From: Profftia sp020342455
Lineage (GTDB): Bacteria > Pseudomonadota > Gammaproteobacteria > Enterobacterales > Enterobacteriaceae
Length of the DNA stretch: 64,000 bases
Direction: 5' to 3'
Assembly: GCF_020342455.1 (NCBI RefSeq)
Contig: NZ_CP080506.1
Coordinates: 1 to 64,000, forward strand
In this document: one piece after another, positions 23,349 to 33,838 of the stretch
Numbering within the stretch: the first letter of the stretch is position 1
Layout of the letters: every line of letters starts with the position of its first letter
Notes under the pieces: generated by a model
Seen by the model: only the letters and a program-made list of their open reading frames with translations
What the model was told of the DNA's origin: nothing
Database searches by the model: none
Translations under genes and position numbers: made by a program

Positions 23349-23615
23349 ATGGTAAAAATTCGTTTAGCTCGGGGGGGGTCGAAGAAGCGTCCATTCTATC
23401 AAATCATAGTAACCGATAGCCGTAATGCACGTGATGGAGGTTTCATAGATCGAGTAGGATTTTTTAACCCGCTAGCAGTAGGTCATGCAGAGTATATGTA
23501 TTTTGATTTAAAACGCGTACACCATTGGATTAACTTAGGCGCTAAAATGTCTGATCGTGTTAATAAACTAATTAAAAATACTAATAAAAATAATACATCT
23601 ATATGCAATGAATAA
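23349..23615 (+). CDS. rpsP: 30S ribosomal protein S16
   Basis: An assembly protein of the small ribosomal subunit. MVKIRLARGGSKKRPFYQ and DSRNARDGGFIDRVGFFNP are the family hallmarks. At 88 residues it is slightly longer than E. coli S16 (82) through an Asn/Lys-rich tail. The ribosome site GAGGAAC precedes the ATG closely. It is the first gene of rpsP-rimM-trmD-rplS and overlaps rimM by 8 bases. An unbroken run of eight G residues (23371-23378) encodes Arg-Gly-Gly near the N-terminus, a striking homopolymer in such an AT-rich genome. Confidence 0.97.
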   Translation: MVKIRLARGGSKKRPFYQIIVTDSRNARDGGFIDRVGFFNPLAVGHAEYMYFDLKRVHHWINLGAKMSDRVNKLIKNTNKNNTSICNE

Positions 23616-24141
23616 ACAATTTACTAACCCTATAATAATAGGAGTAATAGGTGCTCCATTTGGTATATTAGGTTGGGTTAGATTATTCTCTTTTACTGAA
23701 AAAATAGAAAATATTTTTAAATATCAACCGTGGTTTATCCAAATTTCTATGAAATTACAATATGTTGAGATAGAAAATTGGAAAAATAGCAAGTATAGTT
23801 TAATTATTAAATTTAAAGGATTTAATGATAGAAATAAAGCACAGATTTTAAATAATTGTAATGTTATAGTGGAGTCTTTAAGATTTCCAAAACTGGAAGA
23901 TGGAAATTATTACTGGAAGGATCTTATAAACTGCCAAATAGTTACTACCAAAGGATATAAATTAGGTAATATTATTGGTATAATAGAAACTGGCTCTAAT
24001 GACGTTATGGTTATTAAAAAAAATTTAAAAGATAAAGTAGGTATTAAAAAACACTTAATCCCATTTATTACTGGACAAGTAATTAAAAAAATAGATCTGA
24101 TTACGCATATTATTGAAGTAGATTGGGATCCTAATTTTTAA
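23608..24141 (+). CDS. rimM: Ribosome maturation factor RimM
   Basis: Binds ribosomal protein S19 and helps mature the 30S head and 16S rRNA. The 177 residues (182 in E. coli) show the N-terminal beta-barrel with IIGVIGAPFGILGWVRLFSFTE, cut here only by sequence drift, and the C-terminal PRC-barrel with YYWKDLINCQIVTTKGYKLG and HLIPFI. It is noticeably more Lys/Asn/Ile-rich than its neighbours, showing strong AT drift. The ATG at 23608 lies inside the end of rpsP, so translation is probably coupled. It is second in the rpsP operon. Confidence 0.93.
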   Translation: MNKQFTNPIIIGVIGAPFGILGWVRLFSFTEKIENIFKYQPWFIQISMKLQYVEIENWKNSKYSLIIKFKGFNDRNKAQILNNCNVIVESLRFPKLEDGNYYWKDLINCQIVTTKGYKLGNIIGIIETGSNDVMVIKKNLKDKVGIKKHLIPFITGQVIKKIDLITHIIEVDWDPNF

Positions 24142-24209
24142 TGTATAATTTGTAATTATCTTAGATTTTATAGAATATATTTCTATACTGATATGATATG
24201 GATGAAATT

Positions 24210-24953
24210 ATGTGGATTGGAGTGATTAGTTTATTCCCTGAAATGTTCCGTGCAATCACTGATTACGGAATTACCAAACGGGCTATAAAAAAAGGCCTTA
24301 TCGTTATACGACTTTGGAACCCTCGAGATTTTACGTACCATAAACATCGCACTGTTGATGATCGACCTTATGGTGGGGGTCCAGGAATGGTTATGATGGT
24401 AGAACCTTTAACGAAAGCTATTCATGCCGCTAAAATAGAAGCAGGAGTAGGAGCTAAAATTATATATCTTTCGCCACAAGGACAAAAACTTAAACAACAA
24501 GATGTTTGTAACTTAGCAAAAAATAAGATATTAATCTTAGTGTGCGGTAGGTATGAAGGTATTGATGAACGTATTATTCAAACCGAAATAGACGAAGAGT
24601 GGTCAGTTGGCGATTATGTATTGAGTGGTGGTGAATTACCTGCGATGACACTTATAGATGCAGTATCACGATTTATTCCGGGAGTTCTAGGTCATCCAGA
24701 TTCGGCTAAAGGAGATTCATTTATTAAAGGTTTACTAGATTATCCACACTTTACTCGTCCTGTAAAACTATATGATATGGAAGTACCATCTGTTCTACTA
24801 TCTGGAAATCATGAAAGTATTCGTCTCTGGCGTTTAAAACAGTCACTAGTACGTACATGGTTAAGACGACCTAAACTTCTAAATAACCTAGATCTTAATA
24901 AAGAGCAGACCCAGATATTATCTGAATTTCTTAAAGAAGATAAATTACAATAG
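24210..24953 (+). CDS. trmD: tRNA (guanine37-N1)-methyltransferase
   Basis: Methylates G37 next to the anticodon of several tRNAs using S-adenosylmethionine, preventing frameshifting. MWIGVISLFPEMFRAITDYG is the family N-terminus, so ATG 24210 is preferred, with GGATG as a weak ribosome site. An in-frame ATG at 24198 would add four residues and cannot be excluded. The SPOUT trefoil-knot residues YLSPQGQKL and CGRYEGIDERIIQTEIDEEW with SVGDYVLSGGELPAM are intact, including the catalytic Asp within DSAKGDS. The C-terminal helical domain WRLKQSLVRTWLRRP is complete. It is third in the operon, 68 bases after rimM. Confidence 0.96.
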   Translation: MWIGVISLFPEMFRAITDYGITKRAIKKGLIVIRLWNPRDFTYHKHRTVDDRPYGGGPGMVMMVEPLTKAIHAAKIEAGVGAKIIYLSPQGQKLKQQDVCNLAKNKILILVCGRYEGIDERIIQTEIDEEWSVGDYVLSGGELPAMTLIDAVSRFIPGVLGHPDSAKGDSFIKGLLDYPHFTRPVKLYDMEVPSVLLSGNHESIRLWRLKQSLVRTWLRRPKLLNNLDLNKEQTQILSEFLKEDKLQ

Positions 24954-25043
24954 CAATAATATATATGTAAATATTAGGATTTTTATAAAACTAAACTTTA
25001 TTTAAATATATTAAATTAATACACCCTAAAGTAAGAGATAGTT

Positions 25044-25409
25044 ATGAGTAATATTATAAAAGAGATTGAACAAGAGCAAATGAAACAAGGTATACCTACA
25101 TTTCGTGTAGGAGATTCATTAGAAGTAAAAGTATGGGTTGTTGAAGGTTTAAAAAAACGTCTACAAGCATTTGAAGGAGTGGTTATTGCAATACGTAATC
25201 GCTGTAACTTACACTTTGCATTTACTGTTCGTAAGATTTCTAACGGAGAAGGTGTTGAACGTGTTTTTCAGGCTCACTCACCTCTAATAGAAAGTGTTTC
25301 TATAAAACGAAGTGGTGCTGTTCGCAAAGCAAAATTGTACTATTTACGTGAACGTACTGGTAAATCTACTCGTATAAAAGAGCGTCTTGGACGGATAGAT
25401 ACCAAGTAG
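25044..25409 (+). CDS. rplS: 50S ribosomal protein L19
   Basis: A large-subunit protein at the 30S-50S interface. At 121 residues it slightly exceeds the E. coli protein (115). MSNIIKEIEQEQMKQGIPTF, VEVKVWVVEG-like SLEVKVWVVEGLKKR and AFEGVVIAIRNR are diagnostic, as are FTVRKISNGEGVERVF and KAKLYYLRERTGKSTRIKERL. A small insertion (NLHFA) follows AIRNRC. It ends the rpsP operon and is followed by a clear intrinsic terminator. The spacing of 90 bases from trmD exceeds the enteric norm. Confidence 0.97.
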   Translation: MSNIIKEIEQEQMKQGIPTFRVGDSLEVKVWVVEGLKKRLQAFEGVVIAIRNRCNLHFAFTVRKISNGEGVERVFQAHSPLIESVSIKRSGAVRKAKLYYLRERTGKSTRIKERLGRIDTK

Positions 25410-25466
25410 TATTTTAATATTTGGTGTTATTTGTATACTAAAATTAATAAAAAATAACACAAACAA

Positions 25467-25491
25467 GTCTCTCTCTATCCTAGAGAGAGAC
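25467..25491 (+). terminator. Intrinsic terminator of the rpsP-rplS operon
   Basis: An 11-bp perfect stem (25467-25477 with 25481-25491, alternating CT/GA) closes a TCC loop and is followed within a few bases by ATTATTTTTTATA. This is the best classical Rho-independent terminator in the window. It lies 58 bases after the rplS stop and, since tldD converges from the right, it may serve both strands. Confidence 0.88.
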
Positions 25492-25576
25492 AGCATTATT
25501 TTTTATAAATAAAAAATAAAGGTAAAAAAATTAATAAATTTTATAAAAATAAAATTGAAAATAAAAAGATAATATC

Positions 25577-27034
25577 TTATGCAGTCCCCCCTACTGTTAT
25601 TAAATCTATTTTTAGTGTTGGTTGCCCAACACCCACTGGTATATTTTGCCCTTCTTTACCACATAACCCCATACCCTTATCAAAAGCTAAGTCGTTACCT
25701 ACCATTGATATTTGCTGCATTACCTCAATACCAGAGCCAATTAGCATAGCACCTTTAACTGGCTTGGTTATTTTCCCTTGTTCTATAAGATAAGCTTCTG
25801 CAGTAGAAAAGACAAATTTTCCAGAAGTAATATCTACCTGCCCCCCAGCAAAATTTGGTGCATATAAACCATACTCTACACTAGAAATAATATCTTGTGG
25901 TATAGATTTTCCTCCTAGCATATAGGTATTTGTCATTCGTGGCATTGGTAAATGAGCATATGATTCACGCCGGCCATTTCCAGTAGGTGCTAGTCCCATT
26001 AGACGAGCATTTATTTTATCTTGCATAAAACCCTTAAGTATACCTTTCTCTATGAGTATATTATACTGACCCTGTACACCTTCATCATCTATAGCAATGG
26101 AACCACGATAACCCCTAATACTACCATCATCAACTACGGTACATAACTCTGAAGCAACTAATTGTCCAATCTGACCACTAAATACAGAAGTACCTCTACG
26201 ATTAAAGTCTCCTTCTAAACCATGACCTACAGCTTCATGCAGTAATATACCTGGCCATCCAGGACCTAATACTACTGACATTTCACAGGCAGGGGCTGCA
26301 ACAGCCGATAAATTCACTAAAGCTATACGCACTGCTTCTTTAGCGAACCAATCAGCTCGTATGTCATTGTCAACTAATTCGAAGAAATAATTATAACCAG
26401 AACGACTTCCACCACCACTTGATCCGCGTTCGCGGCGTCCATTTTTTTCTTCTACTAAGACGTTCACTGCAAGACGTACAAGAGGACGAACATCTGCTGC
26501 TAATGTACCATCAGTAGCAGCTACCAATATTAGCTCATACATACCAGTAAGACTAGCAAATACTTGCTGTACTCGTGAATCTTCTGATCGTGCGGTATTA
26601 TCTAAACGATACAATAAAGCAATTTTATCTTCACGCGATAAACTTTCAAGTGGATTAATAGCTGGGTACAATAAATTATATTTCATATTATTAGAAATAC
26701 AATATGAGGCTATAGTACCATTACCTTTCTCAGGTACAATGCTACGAGCAGCTTGCGCAATTTGATTAAGAGCATTCAAGGTTATTTGGTCTGTATAAGC
26801 AAAACCAGTTTTCTCACCTCTAATAGCTCGGACACCAACACCCTGGTCAATATTATAGGATCCCTCTTTAATTATGCGATCTTCAATGACCCAAGCCTCA
26901 TAATAGCTAGACTGAAAGTAGAGATCTGCATAGTCAAGTTGACGTTCATATAATTTCTCCAATACTGCAAAAATATCCTTATAACTAAGTTTATTAACAG
27001 TTAATAACTGCTCGCTGACTAATGTTAGATTCAT
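25577..27034 (-). CDS. tldD: Metalloprotease TldD
   Basis: Catalytic subunit of the TldD/TldE zinc protease, which degrades unfolded peptides and processes microcin B17 and CcdA in E. coli. I set the start at ATG 27034 (MNLTLVSEQLLTVNKL), which matches E. coli MSLNLVSEQLL; an in-frame ATG at 27070 would add 12 unsupported residues. The zinc motif HEAVGHGLEGDFNRRGTS is intact about residue 260. CGKEGQNIPVGVGQPTLKID closes the protein, which keeps the normal length (about 485). It follows yhdP on the same strand, the E. coli order. No tldE/pmbA lies in this window. C6 runs occur near 25584 and 25840. Confidence 0.96.
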   Translation of the reverse strand: MNLTLVSEQLLTVNKLSYKDIFAVLEKLYERQLDYADLYFQSSYYEAWVIEDRIIKEGSYNIDQGVGVRAIRGEKTGFAYTDQITLNALNQIAQAARSIVPEKGNGTIASYCISNNMKYNLLYPAINPLESLSREDKIALLYRLDNTARSEDSRVQQVFASLTGMYELILVAATDGTLAADVRPLVRLAVNVLVEEKNGRRERGSSGGGSRSGYNYFFELVDNDIRADWFAKEAVRIALVNLSAVAAPACEMSVVLGPGWPGILLHEAVGHGLEGDFNRRGTSVFSGQIGQLVASELCTVVDDGSIRGYRGSIAIDDEGVQGQYNILIEKGILKGFMQDKINARLMGLAPTGNGRRESYAHLPMPRMTNTYMLGGKSIPQDIISSVEYGLYAPNFAGGQVDITSGKFVFSTAEAYLIEQGKITKPVKGAMLIGSGIEVMQQISMVGNDLAFDKGMGLCGKEGQNIPVGVGQPTLKIDLITVGGTA

Positions 27035-27535
27035 ATTATTTTGCTCTTTTACATCTAAATAATTAACCATCTTAGTGCACTTTAACCTTCACTTAATTTA
27101 ATGTTATTAAATTATGTTGTATGATAAAAGATTTTTATTTTATAATTAATATTTATTAATACTAATTTACATTATACAATAGTATTAGTTTATAAAAATT
27201 CAAATCAATATATTTCTAATATTATTACTGAATAATTATATAAACATTTATTATTAGTCTGTATAAAAGTTATCTTTTTAAAATAAGAATATAATCTTTA
27301 AAAGATAAGATCTTTATATTATATGCAAGAAAGTTAAATGTAATCATATTTATTATTATATAATGTAAGAGTAAATATGATTGTACTTATACTCTTAACT
27401 ACTATAACTTTACCAAGTTAGGTGGTATCCATTATAAGCTCAATATTAATACATTCTCTAAGATTGCTAATATATACTTCTATTTAATATAACAATAATA
27501 CATTAACTCCAAAACAAAGACTATTAAAATGATTA
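27035..27535. other. Spacer between yhdP and tldD
   Basis: About 0.5 kb separates two genes that are adjacent in E. coli. The only feature is the hairpin at 27512-27561 overlapping the end of yhdP. If that hairpin ends the yhdP transcript, tldD needs its own promoter here, but none stands out in the AT-rich sequence. Confidence 0.55.
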
Positions 27536-27561
27536 CTAATTTATTTTAATAGTCTTTGTTT
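27512..27561 (-). terminator. Probable terminator overlapping the yhdP 3' end
   Basis: Arms 27543-27561 and 27512-27530 pair perfectly over 19 bp. The upstream arm is made of the last coding codons of yhdP (ACAAAGACTATTAAAAT), the loop holds the stop codon, and the downstream arm lies in the spacer. Only a TTTT follows on the minus strand, so it may act as a stabilising 3' hairpin as much as a terminator. Confidence 0.65.
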
Positions 27562-30500
27562 GACATAATACCTTATTAATAACAGGGCGCTCTAAACTTC
27601 CTGTAATAGTATAACACACTAGAGATATTTTGTGCCATAGAGGTGCTAAAACTTTAGATACAGTAAATACAATAGCACCCATAATTGGATTAATAATTAA
27701 TGCAGTAGCTACTCCTATGGTACCTGAAATATCTGGAGAAATAACCGCGCGCATATTGATATGGCGCGTAACAAAATTTACTAATCCTTTCATTTCAACA
27801 TCAGCAGATAAACCATCTATTAGTAAGTCATTGGTTACTAAAACACCATTATTCAGTGTGCCATTACTACTAATATTGTTATAATAAAAATCTTGACTAA
27901 ATGTATCTCTAAAATCTAATTTTAGCTTACGCAATAATGCGTCAAAACTAATTAAACGAAGTATTTGAATAGTACGTCCTCTACCAGTATTATCAATGTT
28001 ACCTTTACCTAATTTACAGTTTATAGTACCATTTAGCGAATTAATTTGTGGATACCATGGTATCCCAACCCAATTTAAGTCAACGTTAACATTAAAAGAT
28101 GAATTTTTAGGTAGCATAGTAAAACCAAAATAGTGACTACTATTAGTTATATTGTCTCCTTTAAACTGACCTTTCAAAAAGGTATGATTATTTACTCCTA
28201 TATGATTCCATATACCAGAAAATGTAAGCTGAGTATTCCCTGTATCTATCAAACCATTATTTAATCTTAATTGATCTATTTTAGGATATAAATCAAAATT
28301 AAATTTATGTAGATGATGATCCATAACCCAACAATCCTTACAGCGCATTATAATATTTATAGGTAATTGACTTAAAGTAATATTATATATATTAGAATAT
28401 ATTGATGGTCCTTGATTATTTATCAAAAATGTAGTGCTATACTGGGGGTTATAATATAAATACATTACATATATACTCAGTACATTATCATTATCTAGAA
28501 TAGCTGAACCATTAATTTCACGCCCCTTAGCGCTTATATGAATACCACTCTTTAGTTTTGAAACTAAAATCTTTACATTATGCCATATTTGATCTGCTAT
28601 TATTAACTGTTGAGTACTAATGCGAATATTTTTTGGATAACTAAAATAATATCCTAAATGTTTAGAAAAATTATTATTTTGAATAGAGTTTATTATAGTT
28701 AGCCACTTTGTAATATTCAATATAGGAACAGTTAATATAAGAGATTTACTATCCGGTAATTTTAGAACTTTAAAAGTTTGATCACTTAATACAGCTCGCA
28801 CAAGTTTTAATTTCTGTTTTTGTAAAATAAACTGACTAATAAAAGTATAATGGGTTCCTATTTTCCCTGAAAGAATTAAACTATTTAAATCTCCTTTAGC
28901 ATGTAGTATAAGTGGTAATTGATTTTTCTGCAACTTACTATTAAAAGGAGCTGGTAATTGACTTTTTATATTTCTAAGATCTGCATTCACTTTAATATTA
29001 TATGATAAATTCTTTTTATGCTGTAATTTTAGTATAATTTTAGTATTCCAAGAAGCGCTACCACTAATGTATTTAGCTAATACAGGTGGTATACATAGTG
29101 ATTTAGCGGTTTGCCAGTTTCCTTGTAATTGTATATTAATATTGAAATTTTCTTTAGATTTAATAGTTGATATAGTAAAATTTACTGGCTTATCTAACCA
29201 ATATGCGCTCATAAAACTACTAATTAAATTATTAGTATTAAAATATAATAATCCATTTAATTTAGTTAAATTACTATCTAGTGCTTTAATAAAAAGGGAG
29301 TTATTTTTAAACATAACCTTGCCAGTTATGTGAATTCTATTATTCGTTAATGGAATATCTAAATGTAAGCAACCACTGATATTATCACCACCAATTTTTA
29401 TTTCATTTAAAATAGAATAAACTAAATTAGATAATGGGGATTTTTTTAAATATTCATAAATATCATGAGGTGAACTTAAAATATCAGCATTAATAAATAA
29501 CCTTTTATTATAATAAGATGGGATTGTTGCTAAAATATTAGTACCAATAAAGTTACTTAACTTTATATAAGGAATGTATACTCTTAATCCATCATGTAAA
29601 AAATGTAAATCCACATCTAAATTATCTAGTGATATCCAGTTAGGGTGGAATCGAAAACTTATATTATGTAATGGTAAAAAAATCTGAAATTTATCTATAT
29701 TATGTACATGTAAAAAATCATGCGGATTACCTACATATACTAAAGTAGCATTATCTACCTGACCTCCACTCACAGAGTTAGTTAGATAGTTTGATAACCA
29801 TGTTCCTATAAGAATTTTAGGAAAATAATGAAAAGCCTGCGAGGCGTTATATAAGCGAATACCAGATAAAATACTTAGCCAAGGATTCCCATATTTAGGT
29901 TTTTGATATTTAAAATCTCCAGTAGCCCATAAGGCATCTGTCTTTACACTAAGATGATCACCTGTAAGAAACAATACTCTATTATTTTTACCAAAAGAGA
30001 CAAAACCACTAGCATGAATAATTTTTACAGGTAATTGATATAGCTCTTTACTATAACATAAAACGCTATTTTTTAAGGAAAATATTAATCCTGTATTCAT
30101 TATACTACCCGATATACTACCATTAAAGTGGTTTATACCAGGAAAAAAATTATATGGCTTCCAACTTAAATCTTTCCATGCAGCGGTAAATCTCGAACTT
30201 TTAGGATACCGTAAAGGTATATCAAGACCTATGTAATTAATATATCCCTTTAGATTTACTTTATTCCAAAATGTAATGAGATTAGGAGTGAAAAAAGATA
30301 TAACAGTTAAAACAGGTATAATTAATTCTAATTGTAAATTTGTTGCTCGTAAACTTAACTCTGTTGATCTTTTTTCCCTAATAAATTTAGTATTTTTAGG
30401 ACTAAACATTACACTTAATGATCCTTTTGGCCATTGAATATTATCAGTAGCTAGTTTTATTTGGGGGATATGAACATTCCATCCATTAGTAACTCGATCT

Positions 30501-31357
30501 AACTGTACATACATATTATTTATTGTTAGATCATGGTGCTTACCCGCTGTACTTAAGTTAATAGTACCTTTTTTAATTACTATATAACTACCTTGAATAT
30601 CACCGTTAATAATTTTTATCCACGAGTCAAAACTGACAGTTTCACTGCATAGACTAGTATTAGATTGTATCCAGTATTTTACCCAAGGATGCAGCTCAAG
30701 TTTATCTGCTTGTAAGTAAACCTGACCATCAGTTAATTTCCCTTTTTTATCATGAAGATCAATATGAATCTGTATATTGCCATTATTATTTTTATAAGTA
30801 GAACACATAACTTGCCCTTCAGCACGAATACTTTTGACAGTTTTTAAATATATAAAATTAGGAATATATATCTGCATGCTTCTACTAAATGGGCTAAAGA
30901 ATACTATTTTGCTATCATGAATAATAATATTATCAATATTATATTGAAACATCTTAACTAACGTATAATTCTTTAGTTGCTTAGAACATAATAAGGAAAG
31001 ATTAAAAGTGTTATAACTCTTAGCCTCTAAATGATCACAATTTAAATAATGTATATGCCAACACCAGTGTAACAAAGATTGCCATATATCTAATGCTATA
31101 GTCATGCTATTAACACTAACATTACCTATAATAGGTTGAACTAAAGAAATATCATGTACTTCTAATACAGGTCCAGAGAATTGCCAACTAATATCTAAGT
31201 CCCCAATTTTTATTGGTATACCAGAATAACATTCGATCTTTTCAATTATTTGTGGACGAAAATAATTAACATAGAGTAAAGATAATTGTAAAGCAATAAA
31301 TATACATGCAGTTAATATAACGAATGTTAGCAAAAAGTATATAGATATTCGCTTCAC
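27536..31357 (-). CDS. yhdP: AsmA-like envelope protein YhdP
   Basis: A very large inner-membrane-anchored AsmA-family protein. In E. coli YhdP, TamB and YdbH together carry phospholipids to the outer membrane. At 1273 residues it equals the enteric length (about 1266). An N-terminal membrane anchor (about residues 5-30) precedes a long, beta-strand-rich periplasmic part. The N-terminal chorein-like region reads IEKIECYSGIPIKIGDLDISW, and the conserved C-terminal region contains GKGNIDNTGRGRTIQILRLISFDALLRKLKLDF, split over residues near 1130-1160. It is strongly drifted in its middle yet open throughout, so it is under selection. The ribosome site AGGAGAAG precedes ATG 31357. It keeps the yhdP-tldD order. 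Confidence 0.93.
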   Translation of the reverse strand: MKRISIYFLLTFVILTACIFIALQLSLLYVNYFRPQIIEKIECYSGIPIKIGDLDISWQFSGPVLEVHDISLVQPIIGNVSVNSMTIALDIWQSLLHWCWHIHYLNCDHLEAKSYNTFNLSLLCSKQLKNYTLVKMFQYNIDNIIIHDSKIVFFSPFSRSMQIYIPNFIYLKTVKSIRAEGQVMCSTYKNNNGNIQIHIDLHDKKGKLTDGQVYLQADKLELHPWVKYWIQSNTSLCSETVSFDSWIKIINGDIQGSYIVIKKGTINLSTAGKHHDLTINNMYVQLDRVTNGWNVHIPQIKLATDNIQWPKGSLSVMFSPKNTKFIREKRSTELSLRATNLQLELIIPVLTVISFFTPNLITFWNKVNLKGYINYIGLDIPLRYPKSSRFTAAWKDLSWKPYNFFPGINHFNGSISGSIMNTGLIFSLKNSVLCYSKELYQLPVKIIHASGFVSFGKNNRVLFLTGDHLSVKTDALWATGDFKYQKPKYGNPWLSILSGIRLYNASQAFHYFPKILIGTWLSNYLTNSVSGGQVDNATLVYVGNPHDFLHVHNIDKFQIFLPLHNISFRFHPNWISLDNLDVDLHFLHDGLRVYIPYIKLSNFIGTNILATIPSYYNKRLFINADILSSPHDIYEYLKKSPLSNLVYSILNEIKIGGDNISGCLHLDIPLTNNRIHITGKVMFKNNSLFIKALDSNLTKLNGLLYFNTNNLISSFMSAYWLDKPVNFTISTIKSKENFNINIQLQGNWQTAKSLCIPPVLAKYISGSASWNTKIILKLQHKKNLSYNIKVNADLRNIKSQLPAPFNSKLQKNQLPLILHAKGDLNSLILSGKIGTHYTFISQFILQKQKLKLVRAVLSDQTFKVLKLPDSKSLILTVPILNITKWLTIINSIQNNNFSKHLGYYFSYPKNIRISTQQLIIADQIWHNVKILVSKLKSGIHISAKGREINGSAILDNDNVLSIYVMYLYYNPQYSTTFLINNQGPSIYSNIYNITLSQLPINIIMRCKDCWVMDHHLHKFNFDLYPKIDQLRLNNGLIDTGNTQLTFSGIWNHIGVNNHTFLKGQFKGDNITNSSHYFGFTMLPKNSSFNVNVDLNWVGIPWYPQINSLNGTINCKLGKGNIDNTGRGRTIQILRLISFDALLRKLKLDFRDTFSQDFYYNNISSNGTLNNGVLVTNDLLIDGLSADVEMKGLVNFVTRHINMRAVISPDISGTIGVATALIINPIMGAIVFTVSKVLAPLWHKISLVCYTITGSLERPVINKVLCQTKTIKIN

Positions 31358-33838
31358 GCTCTTCTCCTTAAACTCATTATAATAAGTTGAGCGTAATATT
31401 ATATTATTGCCCAGTAAAATTAACTATTAACGTTAAAATTAGATTACTCTGTACTTTTGATTCATTTACGAATAAATCTAAAATAACAGTTACATTATAT
31501 TTTATCATTTTTATGTCTAACTAATAAAAACATAATACATGTGCTAAATAGCACTCACTGCGATCATCATAATCAAATAGTAGTATTTTAAATAATTTTT
31601 ATAGTAAAAGGTTTCGATATTTTTAGGTATTTTACTATCATCGTAAATTTAAATATCTATACGGCATATATTTTATAATCTTTTAACTAATTATTTTTTA
31701 ATACATATTAATTTATCTAAAATTGAAAAACTTATATATATATTTTAATCTTTGCTTTTAAATATGTTTTTGATGTATTATATATAGTATATTTTGAAAA
31801 ATATCTAAATACTTATATTAGTAATATTAATAATAATTATACTATTTCTTATTTAGAATATTAACAATCATTTATTAGTATCCTAAAATTTTTAAAACTC
31901 ATCCATAAATTATATCATCCCAATTACAATATGAAATAAATAATCTACTATTTAATATAAGCATTTCTATTTAATTAATGATAAAAAAGGAAAGGTGAAA
32001 TTATATTTTATAATCAATTAAGATCAATAATAAATAATAGTACTCCATGTAAAAGAAAATACTTATTCAAACTATAATAAAAGTCTTTAATAGTATAACT
32101 AGAATATCTTCATAGAAAAATTTAATAAACTATATTACATCACCATGATGTATATAAAATACGATCTAATATTACTTAAATAATATAATTTAAGATATTC
32201 CTAGTATTAATATCCTTAGAAAGATTAAATTTGACTTTATTATAAATTTTATATAAGATTTTGACTATATAATTTTAAATTATAGTACTTTAAGTTAATG
32301 TTAAATTATTAACAATTCAGTATTCTGATCCGTATACAATTTTATTACTAATTCTAGTATTTAGAAAATATATTTTAACATATGCTTAACTTTGATGTAA
32401 TAATATAACCAATAACTTTTTCGTAAACATTGGATAGATTTTATCAATGCCATTGAAAGTAATTACTTCCTTATATTATCATAAGATATTTTTTTACTTT
32501 TTAATAACTTTAATTACTTAAATAATACAATTATTTTATATCTAAATAACTTATTCTATAATTTTATAAAATATTTTAAAGTTACAATAATGATACTAAA
32601 TATACGGTGATGATAAGATCTTATTATTTTTTTTTGAATTTATTTTATATTATTAAATATTTATAGAGTTATTTTAATTTTTAGTAATTTCAACTAAGAA
32701 ATTTTTTGAATATTTTACAATAATATTAAATTTAATATAGTAATAAATATATGATTTGAAAATCATTTATATTAAGAATAATTAAAAATTATCTCAATTG
32801 AATTCACAATTAAGTTGATATGATGTTTTTTATTACACCAATGATATTTATAAATATATTATGCGTAGAGATGTTATAATATGAATATTAATAAAGTTAA
32901 CATGTTATTATTTATAATTCTTATTAACTACAAAAGTTCTAAATCATTTAAATTAGTATTTTACTAATATCAAATATATAATTTTTTGTTATCTAATTTG
33001 ATTTTATATATCGTAAATAATAATTTGTATAATTCAAGAATACTATAATTTATAAACACTAATACAAGATAATAATGTTTTTATGCTTTCGTAAAATCGT
33101 ATATTTTAAGTTGAGCCTGTTTCTTTAATTAATACCTTTAAATATCTTTTTTATAAATTTTAAAAACAAAATATCAATGTACTATAAAAAATATATCAAT
33201 ATACTTTTACATAGTAATTGTATTTTAAATATAAATTTATAAAAAAATTATATAACTTATGCGTCGACTTAAGTATATCATATAATATATTATAAACACA
33301 AGTAAATAAAATACGTCCTTAAAAAGAAAGATGATTTATTAACGATATTTAATACCTTAATTAATTATAAACAGTATAATTTTTTGATTATTAAGTAACT
33401 TTTATTTAACTAAACTTATATAAAATAGTATTTAACTAGAATAATATTTAGTACGTTACTATATCAGTTAAATCACTCAATAACCTTGCTCTTTTTATAC
33501 CTAATTCATTATACGTAGTAAATATAATAATTATTTATGATCTTTTTGTATTTTAAAAAACTTCTATAAACCCAAGAAAATAATAAGGTAGGATAATCTA
33601 TTGAAATTACCTGATATAAGTTTAATTTATTAATGAATATTAAAGTAAATATCACTACTGTAGTATAAGTTAAATACTATAGATTATATCTATAATATAA
33701 TTTTAACATATTAAATTAAGAATTTTATCCCTAATATTATTGTAAAAACATAAAATTGTAATAAAGTAAAGTATTACTCTGGCAAGAGTAGTCTCAGAAA
33801 AACTAAATAGTAAATTATTTGTACTAAATTTATGAATC
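31358..33838. other. 2.5-kb gene-free AT-rich region
   Basis: No gene, RNA or readable pseudogene. In E. coli rng and yhdE lie upstream of yhdP before mreD; nothing of them could be recognised. A 6-bp stem with loop GGCA (33775-33790) lies about 50 bases beyond the bamE stop and could be a weak transcript end. Confidence 0.6.
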
